Shown: positions 10,422-23,150, numbered from the stretch's first letter. The stretch: DNA of 64,000 nt from Hyposmocoma kahamanoa (GCF_003589595.1 NW_020654810.1:13450753-13514752), one strand, 5' to 3'. Numbers and translations are program-made. The notes: generated by a model from the sequence alone, not told the origin.

Positions 10422-10584
10422 AGGCATATGAGACTATCAACTTATGTGTCAGGGTAACAGGCGCAGTTTCAGTGCCCCTGAGATCTTTGTGTTTTAAAGC
10501 TCTAAATGTAACTATTATGAACAGGCGTATCGCTTACCATCAAGCGCACGACTTGTTCGAACCGTTATTTAGTATCAAAAAAAT
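10422..10584 (+). repeat. repeat R, 5'-truncated copy
   Basis: AAATTACAGGCATATGAGAC to AGTATCAAAAAAATG; diverged from the other copies. Confidence 0.7.
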
Positions 10585-10802
10585 GGGTGTTTTGTTCGCG
10601 ACAAAATTTCGCTTGCTCTGCTAATCGTACGCTTCGTTCAAAATCGTAGTGTTATACAATACTACGTTATTATACAGGGTGTAAATTTGAGACAGAGCAG
10701 CAAGGCCAGCTACTTAATCGTTGTAGTTACAGGAAAACGGTTCTAGAAGACTATCCATTAATTTTGAAGATATTTTGATTGGCGTTCACAGATTTTGAAA
10801 AA

Positions 10803-11333
10803 ATGGTACAGTCAACAAGATAAAAGGCAATTTTTACAAAACTTTTTTTTATGCCATTCGATCCGGTCTCTGGTAAGGATCAATAGTAATAAGGATCAAA
10901 AAATACAACAGTGTTCAAGAATTGAAAGACATCTTGCAGCAATTTTCAATAGAATCCGTTTGAGTAGAATTTCAGCCGCTACGTGCTCTTTGCGGAAGAG
11001 AGCGAATCGATGCATCCGCCAAGGCGGCAATCAATTCGAGCACTTACTACCATAGACTTTTTGAGTTTGTTATGTTATTTTGCTTTTCGTTATTGTTTTT
11101 ATTTTGAAATACATAATATGTTGTCAATTTGTTAGTTTCCTTAACTACCTAGAATAACTGATTACTAAATAGGTCCCTACAAAATGTATGGTAAAAAGTT
11201 TTTTTGCGATTTCTAACATTTAGAGTACTCTTACCTCAGTTGGTCCCATAGAGTCTGTTGATTACCAGAGACCGGGTCGAATGGCATAAAAAAAAGTTTT
11301 GTAAAAATTGCCTTTTATCTTGCTGACCGTATA
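10803..11333 (+). mobile_element. deletion derivative (MITE) of an IS630-type transposon
   Basis: About 70-bp inverted repeats that are nearly identical: AGATAAAAGGCAATTTTTAC at 10,818-10,837 and its inverted copy near 11,303-11,322, then AAAACTTTTTTTTATGCCAT and GGTCTCTGGTAA. Between them a reading frame (about 10,900-11,052) ends with FEHLLP, matching the FEHLL end of the DD41D transposase at 2124-3233. Most of the transposase gene is missing, so it would depend on a relative for movement. Confidence 0.78.
10915..11055 (+). pseudogene. C-terminal remnant of an IS630-type transposase
   Basis: Last roughly 45 codons of a transposase (RIERHLAAIFNRIRLSRISA through NQFEHLLP), inside the short element above. 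Compare the end of the intact enzyme, CRMCIRVRERQFEHLL. The catalytic core is absent. Confidence 0.6.
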
Positions 11334-11395
11334 TTATACATATTATATATAATATAATATAATGTAATACATATATATTATATATATATATATGT
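11334..11395. repeat. AT-rich simple repeat
   Basis: (TATA)n and ATATAATATAATATAATG-type microsatellite DNA. Confidence 0.8.
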
Positions 11396-11520
11396 ATGTA
11401 TTAGGACAACCTGTATGCAGAATACGCATCAGAACTACCTTCATTAATTCATCTATAACTTGGGAAATGAATAAATAAATTGTGCACACACTCATAACAT
11501 ATTTGTATGGCCTACATTTA

Positions 11521-11608
11521 TTTCTCTCGTGAGTTTGGGTGTAATTTGTGGTTGTATATGTGTGTGTCCATGGCGCTATGTTGAGTGTTTGCGTTATTAT
11601 TATTATAA
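11521..11608 (+). mobile_element. tRNA-derived SINE, 3' half only
   Basis: TTTCTCTCGTGAGTTTGGGT through GTTATTATTATTAT. It is the same family as 7898-8114, lacking the tRNA head. It abuts a second copy in the opposite orientation, tail to tail. Confidence 0.8.
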
Positions 11609-11774
11609 CCCCACACTGGGGAAACCCTGGATCGCGGGACACACACATAGACAACTTCAAATTACATCCACGAAAGAAATAAATCTAGGCCATACAAATA
11701 TTTTCCCGTCTCGGGAATACAACCCGAGACCTCCGCGTGTGAGTTCAGCATGGTAAACGTTTGGCCACGGAGGC
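11609..11774 (-). mobile_element. tRNA-derived SINE, inverted partner
   Basis: Minus-strand copy with head TGCCTCCGTGGCCAAACGTT and a box B changed to GGTTGTATTCCCGAG. It shares the central TTA tail with the preceding fragment. Confidence 0.8.
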
Positions 11775-12745
11775 AGCTTTATTTACATGAATATGTGTAT
11801 CTTTTTTAATACGTTTCTATAACCATAGTATTCTATTTTTATAAAATTCTAGAAGACATTATGAGTTATCTCAGTCATCCTAGAAAACAGATTTAACGTT
11901 AGAAGTTAGCAGTAAGGTCATGGTGATTGATAACATCCCCGCTGTAACGTAAAATGTTATGATCACGGTAAACATTTGCGAAATGTTTTGCCCTTTGAGC
12001 GCTTCTAATTGCTGACAGACGACTGCAGCATTCAAACTTCCCACGCAAACCTTGTAACGACCACAAAGTTTACGCAAACGCGACAGGGTTCAAAAGACAT
12101 TATGTAATCTGAACAATGCTATTTTGGCTCAAATTGTAAACAAACTCTATTCCATCCGCGTTGTCTCAATCCTCGGAGTCTATAATTTAGCATCCATATT
12201 TTAGAAGTACTATTATGGACGTAATAATTGTCACCTCGCCGGCGGGGCACTGTTTACAGCGCGATAGATCTTCAGACATAAGAGTACCGAAACACTGTGT
12301 TTGGTTTCGATAGGATTGCCTTGTAAAAGCGGAGACACAGTAAGCCATACGCTGCTAGTAGGAAAACTACCAAAGCCTGGCTTGGAGCCAGACGCGTTCA
12401 CGCACACGCCGACGCACACACCCACAAACGAACACCGTACGCATGTTTCCTGTTGCTAGTTAAAACAAATTACTAATGCCCAAGTGTCACAAAGTGGAGA
12501 ACTTTATTTTTACATCTGGACTTTTCTTTCCGAAGTGCCCGGTCCAATTTTCAAATGTACGAGGAGTAATTTTTCATGCCACTGTCAAGGTTAATTTAAG
12601 GTTAGATATAAATACAATCATCCCAGTGTTGTAGTTCGCCGCAATATTTTATTATGCGATAGGGGACTGTGTGACATGCTATAGATAGCAGTTACAATCG
12701 CTGTTTATGCCAAACGTGCATCAACATTAATCTGTCTGTCTGTAG
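11775..12745. other. non-coding stretch (probable intron)
   Basis: No repeat or exon recognised. It directly precedes the acceptor TGTCTGTCTGTAG at 12,745. A GC-richer part at 12,230-12,430 has an open minus-strand frame without gene-like features. Confidence 0.4.
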
Positions 12746-12834
12746 GTGGCGTCGGCGCTGGCGAGTTTCGGCTCTATAGACATAAAGCCTTACGGCAACC
12801 GGACTGCTCTCATAGCAGCTAACTCACAATTTAC
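12746..12834 (+). CDS. exon of the unidentified membrane protein gene
   Basis: 89 nt beginning in phase 0 after TGTAG and ending AC|GTAAGT. Encodes VASALASFGSIDIKPYGNRT and nine further residues; includes a possible N-glycosylation site, NRT. Confidence 0.65.
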
Positions 12835-13579
12835 GTAAGTATCCTCTCAAACATTTAAAATAACTTTTCACAGCATACTAACGTACGCTTTCTAAAAATA
12901 ATGCGACTAATTACGACTTCTTCAATTCTAGTGTTAACAACATTCTGAAACAGTTCAAAAACAGTCAGGAGTACAGAATATCGCCGTTCAGCGTATACAG
13001 ACACTCTGTTGCGGGACAAGTAGCTATGTGGTAAGTGTCCCAGTTTCAGATCATCGTCATAAAATTATGAGTCCAATCATAGATTCTTTCCTGCCTGTAA
13101 ACACCATTCCGCTCTTGCGTTTCTTTTTACTATTACGCAAAGGAATTTCGGGTTCTGAGAGATCTACAGATCGTTCTTATGATGGATTGTTGATTAACCC
13201 TGCTCCTCTAAATACAATGTTAGAAGCCCAGTCATACCTTTTGAGTGATGGTTAACTAAACAAACAGACATTGTCTGTATGTTGCTGTTTCCTTTCGATT
13301 TGACTCGTCGTTGTATTTCTTCGTTTCTGAAAATATGAGATGAATCGGGAACTTACAACGAAGTATGAAATGAAATTTACGCCAAATTTCCTAATCAAAA
13401 TGTAGAATTAAATATCATATATTTATATATAAAAATATATAATATTTATTATTTATGTATATTATAAATATTATATATTTTTTATTACATCAACCTTTAA
13501 CACCTTTTTATTTTTCAGGGGGGTTGCGACAATCGCAGGCAGTTTGGTGCTATATTTGTTACATAAGAAAGTAAAATGA
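12746..13579 (+). CDS. last three exons of an unidentified small membrane protein
   Basis: Exons 12,746-12,834, 12,932-13,030 and 13,519-13,579 join in frame with consensus junctions (CAG/TAG acceptors, GTAAGT donors). They encode 82 residues: VASALASFGSIDIKPYGNRT..., a middle ...NNILKQFKNSQEYRISPFSV..., then one hydrophobic helix (about WGVATIAGSLVLYLL) and the end HKKVK. The C-terminal KKVK fits a KKxx endoplasmic-reticulum retrieval signal. Equally, a short protein with one C-terminal helix could be a mitochondrial subunit if the exon at 5340 is its start. AATAAA at about 13,686 is a good polyadenylation signal. Function not recognised. I am confident of the exons, not of the role or the 5' end. 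Confidence 0.7.
12932..13030 (+). CDS. exon of the unidentified membrane protein gene
   Basis: 99 nt between TTCTAG and TG|GTAAGTG. It keeps the frame of both neighbours. Confidence 0.7.
13519..13579 (+). CDS. last exon of the unidentified membrane protein gene
   Basis: 61 nt after TTTTTCAG; encodes the transmembrane helix and KKVK, then TGA. Confidence 0.7.
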
Positions 13580-13685
13580 TGTCAGACCATTGTACAAAGT
13601 AGCTAGGTGTAAACATTGTTGATTATTGATTATAAATCACACATATTTCTTGTTATATTTTCTAAGTTTAAAAGTACCTTATCAT

Positions 13686-13691
13686 AATAAA
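13686..13691 (+). terminator. polyadenylation signal AATAAA
   Basis: Lies 107 bases after the stop codon of the preceding gene, the only AATAAA in its first 150 bases of 3' flank. Confidence 0.55.
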
Positions 13692-13709
13692 CGTAACTTG
13701 TATTAATAT

Positions 13710-14685
13710 TTTTTTCTATTATTTGTCATATATTCTCACCAACGTATTTATAGAGAGTACACTTGAGTACAACGAAAATAACTTAATATAGAGTTTACAA
13801 TAAAATGCGGTAGGCATGCCATTATTCGTTCAGATCAAAACAATGGCTAGTCTAAACATTCACTGTGCGCCATCTGCCGGTTATTTGCACCTCGTCTTTT
13901 AAATACGTCATTTCTAGACCTCTGGAGAATTTCTACCACTGCTGTTCATGCTGCGAACTGGGCTCAATTTACATTGCAGGAGTAGGTCTTGGGTGTATAA
14001 AAAATACTGTATCCCGCATCCAAATTTCTCTCAAAGAATGTCTCGTCATTTGATGTATGCCGTAACTCATTCTGATTCCGAAAATAGTGAAACCGTTGCA
14101 ATTAACTTACGAGCAGGAAGTTATAGTGTACACCAAATGAGACGAAGTCTGCATAAATTAGCTGTGTCGCTATGTTTGCGCCTTTCCGCTGCGCCCGCGC
14201 ATATGGCCTGCCACGCAATAAGCAATTCGTGTTTGCTTACGGTACTAAAGCCAATCAAATCGGTCTGAAATCGCCACATTTGCTGATTTTACCCAAATCG
14301 CAAACAAACAAGCACTTCGTCATAGTATACAACATTGCAATTGCCAATACCGTGAAATAAATGCAAATGATGAATTGTTCACTAACTATCAAAACTACAA
14401 ATTGTCACTATTCGTTAATCTACTTAAACTCAAAGCTTTTTTGCCATTAACAATTGCATCTACAGAAATAACACATGGTATGTAAACATATATTCTTTTA
14501 TGTAAGTACACCATATTACTCTACTCTTTACTCATCTGCTTTAGTCTAATTTCAAATCAGAGATAATAAGATAACTGACGTTTTGTGTGTTGCTGGGTTT
14601 TGATGAAAAAAATAGCATTAATCTTAAAGATTCGACTTCACTAACTCATTCTTCTGAATTTTATAAGATATAAATATAATCATTC
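13710..14685. other. intergenic DNA
   Basis: Nothing recognised; the short frames here lack coding features. Confidence 0.45.
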
Positions 14686-14687
14686 TG

Positions 14688-14872
14688 GACTGCCACGCAG
14701 AGGTCCCGGGTTCGATTTCCGAGTCCCGAAAAGTATTTGTATGGCCTACATTTACATATTTCTCTCATGAGTTTAGGTGTAATTTGTGGTTGTCTACCTA
14801 TGTGTGTGTCCATGACACCCGCGGCACAGAGTTTCCCTCGTGCAGGGTGATGAGCATCTGCGTTATTTATTT
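14688..14872 (+). mobile_element. tRNA-derived SINE, 5'-truncated
   Basis: Begins within the tRNA head (GGACTGCCACGCAGAGG), keeps box B GGTTCGATTTCC and runs to TGCGTTATTTATTTG. Confidence 0.82.
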
Positions 14873-16219
14873 GTTTGTTTGTTGGAACCTTTACCTCTAT
14901 CTCCCATTTTAAAAGTGACATAGCTATAGCATAGCGGTATTATTATTTCCATTATGGCGGCCACTAAGTTTGTGTCAGTGTCAGTTTTATAAAAATAACA
15001 TAAAAATTATGGCGACTATCGCGTCTTTTCTTATTTTTTTCCTTCCTCTAAGGTCAGTTTATATCTCCTAAAAAACGACATTTTAGCATAGTCAGTTTAT
15101 TAATTTTGATTAAATTTTCGACTATAAAGGTCCATTTCGCTTCACACTTTTCCACTTCTTATTTTAAATTTCTATAGTCTGTCTTTTTTGAAGACGGAGT
15201 AAAATGACAGTTCATTGTGCAAAAGCGTTGCCCGCTTGCGAGCAGCTAGTGATTGCAGTCGATAAATATTCTATCGACTATCGACTGAATATTGGTCACG
15301 CTTATGGAATAAATAGCCGAACTTGTTTCATCCTCGATTATTCATCCAATTATTGAGCACAAGTTCAGGTGAATTGTCAATTTTTGTAAGTTCGTACATA
15401 TGAACACTGTATTTAGAATTATGTTTATGAAAAATACAAAGAGGAGACATATTTTAAAGTTTTTTCATTCTAGCTCAATATAGATAATCAAACCCGGCTA
15501 TTCTTGTTAAAATGTATATGAATAAAAATTGTTCTCGATACTATTAGACCAACTGTCCCATTGTAGGCAGACACTATGAGTTACAGTCGAATTTGTAGAC
15601 GGTTTATTTTTTACCTACGCACTAAAACATTGTTCACTATGTCTTTGTATTACAAATTGCACGCTGCCACTGGCATCGTTATTGGTCACTACCGGATGCA
15701 AACAATGTGTGGCTTATTTATTGTTTATAATACCCGCCCATCATTTCAAGTCTTGGTTATTTTATTACCAATTTCCTCGAGAATACGGTTTATTATTATT
15801 ATGCAGCGGAACATCTTTGATGAATTCTTCAAAACAGTTGAATACCGTATTTGATACGATAGAGAAGGCAAATAAATAAAATAATATTATGTTTAGTTTA
15901 GGATGTAAGCTTACTAACAAAGTATACAAAAGTATGTTAATGAATTAGTTAATTAGCGAAGAATTCGCAAGCAGGTTGCCGTACGTAACTAATTAAATAA
16001 AACGTGTTCGCAAATTCAAAAGTGTTCATTATTATAACAAAGCAAACTCAGTCATTTACTCAACGTACCTTACTTAGCCCGGTGTATGCACTTATCTACG
16101 AGATACTGAAATTATATTATGTATCCTAACATTCATATCTGTGAAAAAACAAAACCGTCTGATTTAGCATCTAAATTACCACAATGTATGTAATGTACAT
16201 GCTTAGCACCAGATAAATA
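14873..16219. other. intergenic DNA
   Basis: AT-rich, nothing recognised. Confidence 0.45.
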
Positions 16220-16221
16220 GG

Positions 16222-16500
16222 ACTCTTTTTTTATGATAAAAAGTGACGGGACGAACAATTAGTGCGCCTGGTAATAAGCGACACGCCTGTCCATAACAGT
16301 TGCATTGCCACTCGGAGCTTTAAATCACAAAGATCCCTGAGACATAAGTTAACAAGTCCCATGTGCCTGTAATTTCACCTTACGCTTCAAAACCGGAACG
16401 CATTTAATGCTCAAATTTATTGCTTCGCGGTCGAAATAGGTAAGGTGGCAGTACTTCCCTGAACGAGTTCTCACAAGGAGCTCTACTGCTACTAAAGACT
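16222..16500 (-). repeat. repeat R copy
   Basis: From the inverted A-tail (TTTTTTTATGAT) to GAGCTCTACTGCTACTAAAG, the inverted 5' end. A part of the centre is missing. Confidence 0.8.
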
Positions 16501-16866
16501 GATTTAGAATCTGAATTACCATGATATAATACAGCGGTAGCTATAAGGGCATCCTTAGCGCTTTTGCAGACAAATAGAACTCTCCGATGATACGGCGCTG
16601 GATGAAGTTGCATACGGCTTCAAACCATGCCGTCCTATTAGGGTTTACCCTACTTTGCCTACTTCAATTTTAATTATACCCAATTGTTACTAACTCCAGG
16701 TCAAGTTACATAGTTACTAACACTTATCGTAGTGTCTGAAATAAATTGTTATTATTATATTTGCTAGCAATTTCAGTGCTGATTTTATGATGCATAACTT
16801 TATCTTCTCGTAACACTTTTAGTCAAGTAGGTAATAAGCATATTAATTTGTAGGAACTATTTGGCT

Positions 16867-17155
16867 AAAAAAGCCGTGGTAGCTTAATGGTTTGACGTAC
16901 CTAACGCCTTTCAAGCAGGACGTGAGTTCGAATCCGGCCTCGCGCCTCTGGGTTACCTACTCGGAATTTATGTGTGAAATTTGCCTTGAGCTTTTCGGTC
17001 AAGGAAAACATCGTGTTGAAACCTGGATCGAAGAAGGTTCACAACCCTCCAAAAACGTGTGAAGTCTCCAACCTACATTGGTGACTAGGGTCTAAACCCT
17101 CGCCTGATATGAGACCCGTGCCCGGCAGTGGACCGTATAAATGGGTTAATGATGA
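16867..17155 (+). mobile_element. tRNA-derived SINE, second family
   Basis: Head AAAAGCCGTGGTAGCTTAAT with box A (TAGCTTAATGG) and box B (GAGTTCGAATCCGG). Body words are CTTTTCGGTCAAGGAAAACA and CATCGTG, and it ends GTATAAATGGGTTAATGATGA. A second copy is at 34,306-34,553. Confidence 0.85.
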
Positions 17156-17547
17156 TTTGCCTAATTATTGGTACAGCTTCTTTGGTATTTACATGAAACG
17201 TTAACCGACCCGCAGCGGCTAATATTTTGTTATGAGTTAAAAAACATAAATCCTACTGTACCCAACACGTGTATATTATGTTTGCAGTCGTAGAATGTTA
17301 CAGGAAGTAACAATCTGAAAATATTATGATTATGAATTTTATGAGTTAAAAATGAAAACAGTCCGTACTGAAGAAACTCGTAAAACTAACAAGCGCACTT
17401 ATTATGCTCTTTTAAATTTTACAGTTAATGTTCTCAACCAACGAGTCCAATAAAATCGAAAATATATCAAGGGAACTTAAATATAGCTTTCGCAAATTGG
17501 TTGTTTAAAAAGTATCTAATCTAAAAATCTAGTTAATAGCTTTTGTA
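17156..17547. other. intergenic DNA
   Basis: Nothing recognised. Confidence 0.45.
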
Positions 17548-17670
17548 AGAATCATTAATACAAAGATCGAACACTCAGAAAAAAATTCCTTCGATCCGGT
17601 CGGATTCGAAAAAACAACAACAAATTGAACAAATTGATTACAACAAACTAGTGGAGTAATTTCACAAAAA
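17548..17670 (-). mobile_element. remnant of the tRNA-cassette family, body deleted
   Basis: Holds the tail in minus orientation (ATTAATACAAAGATCGAACA, CCTTCGATCCGGTCGGATTC, i.e. inverted box B). The tRNA body is cut off at 17,611 and is followed by AACAACAA and ACTAGTGGAGTAATTTCAC. Confidence 0.65.
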
Positions 17671-20600
17671 ATAATTGAATATCAATCCAATAAAAATTTC
17701 AAAAAGTTTTGTAAGGTTTACATCCATCCTGTCCGGATCATATTTAAGATCTTGTTGCTGCTGTCTTATGTGGACAAGACGAGGCACTGCAAATTAATCT
17801 GGTGGAATGCGTACGGCATGTCACTGCCGTTCTTCCCTGACTGTAACAGAGGCCATTGTTCATTTCGTGTCTGTCCGCCTGAAAAATGTACTCTATTTAA
17901 TTTCTTTGGCAGCATTGTCGTCCAGTATATTTTCATTTGGCCGCTGCGTGGGAGCTCCGATATAGCAGGTAACTGACTATACGATGCAATCGTATTGTTT
18001 TATTGCCCTGTAAATACATGTCTGTTGTGTTTGACATGCCTATTTCTAAACATAACCACGGCCTCATTCGAGTCAAGTCAAATTGCAAATAGTCGTAGCT
18101 AAAACTCTTCATTCATCAGATTCGCTCATGATAAGGAAGTAACTAATAGGCTAAGTTTATTTAATTGCGATATTAGCAAGGTAAATGTGATTAATGATGT
18201 CTGGGCGAGAACCGGACAGGCCACCGTTATTCAACACGACTTGTCAACGTCATCTATCAGGCAGCATAGTAAAAAATTGTAACAGACCGAGTTCGCACAG
18301 ACAGTGGTTATATTTTCCTGACGAACTGCTCTGATCTCGTTGCCAGATGATGATTGACAATTGGGACACATACCTACAGTTTAATAACCGCATTTATTTT
18401 ATGTAACGTAGTACTCGCAAAAGAAACTTATACCTACTTAGTTATGAGAGCCGAAGGATATTGTACCTGTCCCTACGGAATGGAAAATCGATGCAATATC
18501 AATAGTTATGAAAAGACACAATTTTCCAATCGCCTCATGAAATGGAAAACTGGTAAATTGTGCTTTCTTGGTACGAAAATATTGATTTCAAAGTGACAGG
18601 TTTCCCCATAAGTGTGCTTCAGCCGTGGCGGGTGGCGACGACGAGCAGCAAGCTTGTGGTGGTGCACATTTGCCAGCGCTGGGCGGGCGGCCGCGTTTAT
18701 ATTTATACCGATCACGTAGTCACAGAATGCCCCGCACTTCCTACTCGCTGCTCATTTGACAGCCACCAAGGACAAGAGACACGTAACAAATTCGTTAAAG
18801 GCGACCTTTTGTGATTCCGCCCTGCTATGTCAAAACAATACTAATTGTTCTGCCTAAAAGCATATTGTTCGTGATTGATTGATCGTAAACTACGGTTTTA
18901 TTGACTCCTTTCTGGTTTGAAAAATTTTGGGTAATTTTAAAAATTTTGGAAAAGTAGGAAGTAGAATCTTATTTAAATCGCGTATATTTGTTTTTTCAAA
19001 CAAACCGACGTTTCGGGCCCTATGTGTAACAATCGCGAAAACCTAAGAACTCGATAGAATCTTATTATTTTTGATGTTTTCCTAATACGTGGGTACCCTA
19101 TCTCAAAGAGCAAATTTTATAAGCGTACATACAACCATGTATATTCATTATACTACACTCTACACTAACAACTACAAAACAGATCTTCAATAATCGTGTA
19201 ATAGATTCCAAGCCAAATCTGCGCCCGAGGTGAATCCCATCAATTTTCAGTATAATAGCAATTTATGACCGATATTTTCCGCGTTGCCTTTGCCAAACAA
19301 TGGGAACGAAATACAAAGTGAGAGACACGTGGATTGTAGAGTTGAGATATAGTAAAACCCGCCCACTAAACACGGAATTGAATATTGGCATCAGTTATTT
19401 GTCACATTGCTGGTTTATACGCATACATTGCGTTGTTAAAGAAGAACCTGATAATTACGTATCAAATAAATGACCAGTGTAAATGCTGCTGACCTTCATG
19501 CCAGCTGCACCAACGTGTTTTGGTGGCAGAACCATGCGTAATGTATGGGCGTCAGGTGCTTTGTGATGTGAGTGATTTTTTCATCTTTCATCTGTTTTAT
19601 TGTTATATTTTCATCTGTAGCTGCCAGCCACTACAAAAAAGTAATGAATCTTTGATTACTAAACTTATGTATGACATTTTTGGATATCAACGGTGATTTT
19701 TTTTTTTCAAATTTGGACAGGCTAAAAATCCCGAAAGAATGCCAATTTTTAAGGATGTTGACAATCATATATATGTCAGGCTTTACCTTCAAGTGCATTT
19801 AACGTACGTATTATTGGTCCTGAATTCTAAATAACTATATTAAGAAAGGATTAATCCTGCTCTTTCTTATCACTCTAGTAAGTAATTACGTATACAAGGC
19901 AACATCAAAATACTTTTTTGTGTTTATGGTTGTACAAACTCATCAAGAACTATACGAAATGTTGAAGTATAAATTTACCTCTGACATGGTAATTACAAAA
20001 CCAAACCGCGTGTTAAAACACTCTTCGTGCAGTCTAGGTACTACATTGCTGTACATATTTGTGAGGCGGCATGCGCGCCCGCGCCGCCGCTAATGACATA
20101 TTTCGAGCATCTCGCAGCCGCCGCCAAGGACACGTCACCGTCCGCAACCGCTCTATTTCTGCCCAGGTTATTCCTGAAAGCTTACATTGTTTTATTTTAA
20201 CACTGTCCACCCGGAAGTGCCTGATGCCCTTAGCTTTCTCCTGGATAGATTAGACACCCAGCAGGCGATCACTCAGTATGCCTAATTAAACCGTTCATGG
20301 TCGATCTGAAAAGTTTTATGCTGAAGTGGCAAAATAATGAATTCAATAATAAAGTAAGCACCTAAGTGATTATTTACATAACAGTAGGTACTAACTGTGT
20401 ATCCTCACTTGTAGTTACCTACTAATATCGAGATAGGTAAACTGCTTTTTGTTCCACAATACGTACCTACTCGACAAATCAACTTTATTATATGAATCCA
20501 AGACTTGCTCCTACACAAGCGTAAACTCGCCTTTTTAAGGGCATAAATTTTAGTTTAGGTATAAAATATTTGAAGAATTAAAACTTTCTGCATAACCCTT

Positions 20601-21334
20601 TCTAAAAAAACTTTAAAATAGCTTGCACAAAAAACTCTACAAGGTCTTCATGATATTATAATGAGCTTCCTACAATACGCAAAGAAAGTCCCCAGACTAT
20701 CGCGTCGATGCACTGACGCACACGCAGCCCTCACGCTGCTTGCACGCATCGGGCATCCATCATCGGCGACACCGCACGAGGCCAAGACGTTACTTTTGTG
20801 TCTAATGACGCATACTTTGCTTAAGGATGTTTCTGGGTTAATTTAGGAAAACGGCCAGCATACCTACGAATTCTTCATCTTAGAGTCGATTGGTTTGTGT
20901 GATCTCTATCTAGGTACTATAAGGGTGTATGTTTATTTCTTATAAATTTAGACACTAAATTCCAAGCATGAGTTAAAATAGATTACGTTGTATCACATTA
21001 TTTAGAGGTATATCAGCTTAATAAAAATTAGACGCTTTTAATTTTACAGCTCTTTAATAACAGTTAATTAACTCTGTTGATTTACAATACTGCGCTCTGA
21101 CCATTCTAAAGACATAAAAGTGGTGAATGGTTTCGACGACCGTTTGATTGCGGGTGTACATACACTTGGCAGGGTTTATTGGTGGAGCTGTTGATTGTCA
21201 GGTAATGAGAAGTGTAAACAATATTGGAACTGCGACGTATCAACGTGACAGGTTAAAGGGAAACGAGGAAGGTCTTTATTCTGGCACTTGTACAACCAAG
21301 AGTTCCGGAATTTACTCCGGATTGAATTCGACTT
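17671..21334. other. intergenic DNA, no gene supported
   Basis: Long stretch of ordinary AT-rich sequence. GC-richer islands at 18,620-18,770, 20,060-20,170 and 20,690-20,800 have short open frames but no splice-bounded coding signature. The frame at 17,752-17,970 ends near a GTAACT donor, but its peptide is not recognisable. Confidence 0.4.
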
Positions 21335-21502
21335 GTCAACTTATGCCTCTGGATGGTAGGCGCAGATCTACAGATCTCCCTACAGATCTTAGTGGCTTAA
21401 AACTCTGCGCTGTGGCGCTTGAACTGCCATAGATAGGCGTGTCGCTTACCACCAGGCGCACGACTTCTTCGTCCCGACACTTGGTATCATAAAAAAAAGA
21501 GT
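21335..21502 (+). repeat. repeat R, 5'-truncated copy
   Basis: Starts at ACTTGTCAACTTATGCCTCT and ends GGTATCATAAAAAAAAGAG. Confidence 0.75.
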
Positions 21503-23150
21503 ATTTCTCTGAATTAACGTACAACATAATAACGTATAATATTAAGCAGTAATTGAGAACTGATTCGGGTAGCATTCTATTTAGCATACCTAGCTATCCA
21601 CCTAAAAAGTGGTTAAAAGCTATCGCAATTCAGCGAGTGAGGATAATGAAGGCAATAAATCGACCATTGAGCGTGCAGAGTATTTATAGACAAGCGGTCA
21701 CCTGAGACCTTGGTGAGAGTGCCAGCGGGACGCAGAGCTCATTCAGGAAACTAATCGATGGGATGTCATAATAAAGTGACCGTATCAATCAAAACGGACA
21801 TTGCCAGAATAATTATGATCAACCAGCCTCCTGTGACTTGAAACGTTACCTTTAACAGTGATCACCTAATTAGTATTTCATTTGATTATAATTAAAAATG
21901 AATGTTATAATGGGTCATTTTAAAATATGGGACATGTTGCAAAATAGATGATGGTGTTAAGAATGACATTTTGCCAGCCTATTTCGGCGACAGCGACTGC
22001 TGTAGCGATTACAGGCTGACCTGGTTTGTACTTGACTTTGCATTTTGAATGGTGTTTAATTTTAGCACCTAAATATTGACGTTGCACACATTACCAAGAC
22101 CACGTTTACGTTGAACAATTTTATAGCACATAATTTTAATTTGCGTTAACGCCAGAATTTTGCAGTACCTATGTGCAAAATTTTATCGCGGGGTGAACGG
22201 TCATGGAGTTTATTATGACTCTGAATCATTCTTGGAAAGGTATGGTAGCTTACGTTGAGTTTACAGTTATCATGTCCCACGCTACACTTTTTCCAATGCA
22301 TTTTTACTTTAATGAGATATATTGGATCACAGGAACCTAAAGGATTAGATAGAAGACTAAAAGCTGACTAACAATAATATGCTTTACAAAATTTTAAATT
22401 GGGCTGGAGAACTTTTTGACAATTACCTACTTTCTGTTAAAGTCAATGACCTAGCTTAAAAAAATCCAATGCCCCGCCACCGCCATCGCCACCGCCACCG
22501 CCACGTTAGGTTCAATATTAGGTATAAGAAATAGGACACGTCTTCGATTTAGATAGAATGAAGAAAGTCGTAGAATAAAATTCGTATCCATATAGGTGAT
22601 CAAAAAAGTTTCAACATAGGTAATTAAAGGTACGTTTCTACTACTCTTTCCAAGAAAATAATTTCCTAGCAAAACCTTTTTTGTTTTTGCAATTTCCTCA
22701 ATATGAATATAATATCAATCATGACATGAAACTTCTGTAAACACTTATAATACCTACTTCACAAAAGAGGCGCATGCACGTGTCTAATTTAGTAGCTAGC
22801 ATCTACTGTAGTAGGTGCATTAATGTTTGTAATATCTGTGTAATATTCGGCTATTTCTGTCTAACACACAGCATCCCGGGACTTACTCTACATTTGCAAA
22901 GATAGTTTTGACATTTTGCAGCGGTTGAAATGGAATCCTCGAATGTAATGGTCCGTAAACATAGAAGTTTGTAAACAGTAAATTAGCCTAAGTATCAGGC
23001 TCATATTCTGAGTTTATCGCAGTAAGTTTCTTTAAATGTATATGTCAAAACTTACTACTATGTTACTTGTAATACGCTCTGTCATAAACAACTTTTGTTG
23101 TATATATCAGACATTGAAAACTTTTTCAATTATAATAAAATTATGTGAAG
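21503..23150. other. intergenic DNA
   Basis: Nothing recognised apart from a (CCGCCA)n tract at about 22,471-22,505. Confidence 0.45.
22471..22505. repeat. (CCGCCA)n short tandem repeat
   Basis: CCGCCACCGCCATCGCCACC and onward. Confidence 0.85.

Noticed and set aside
17752..17976. Possible exon with a GTAACT donor
   Set aside because: No convincing acceptor, no partner exons and no recognisable peptide.
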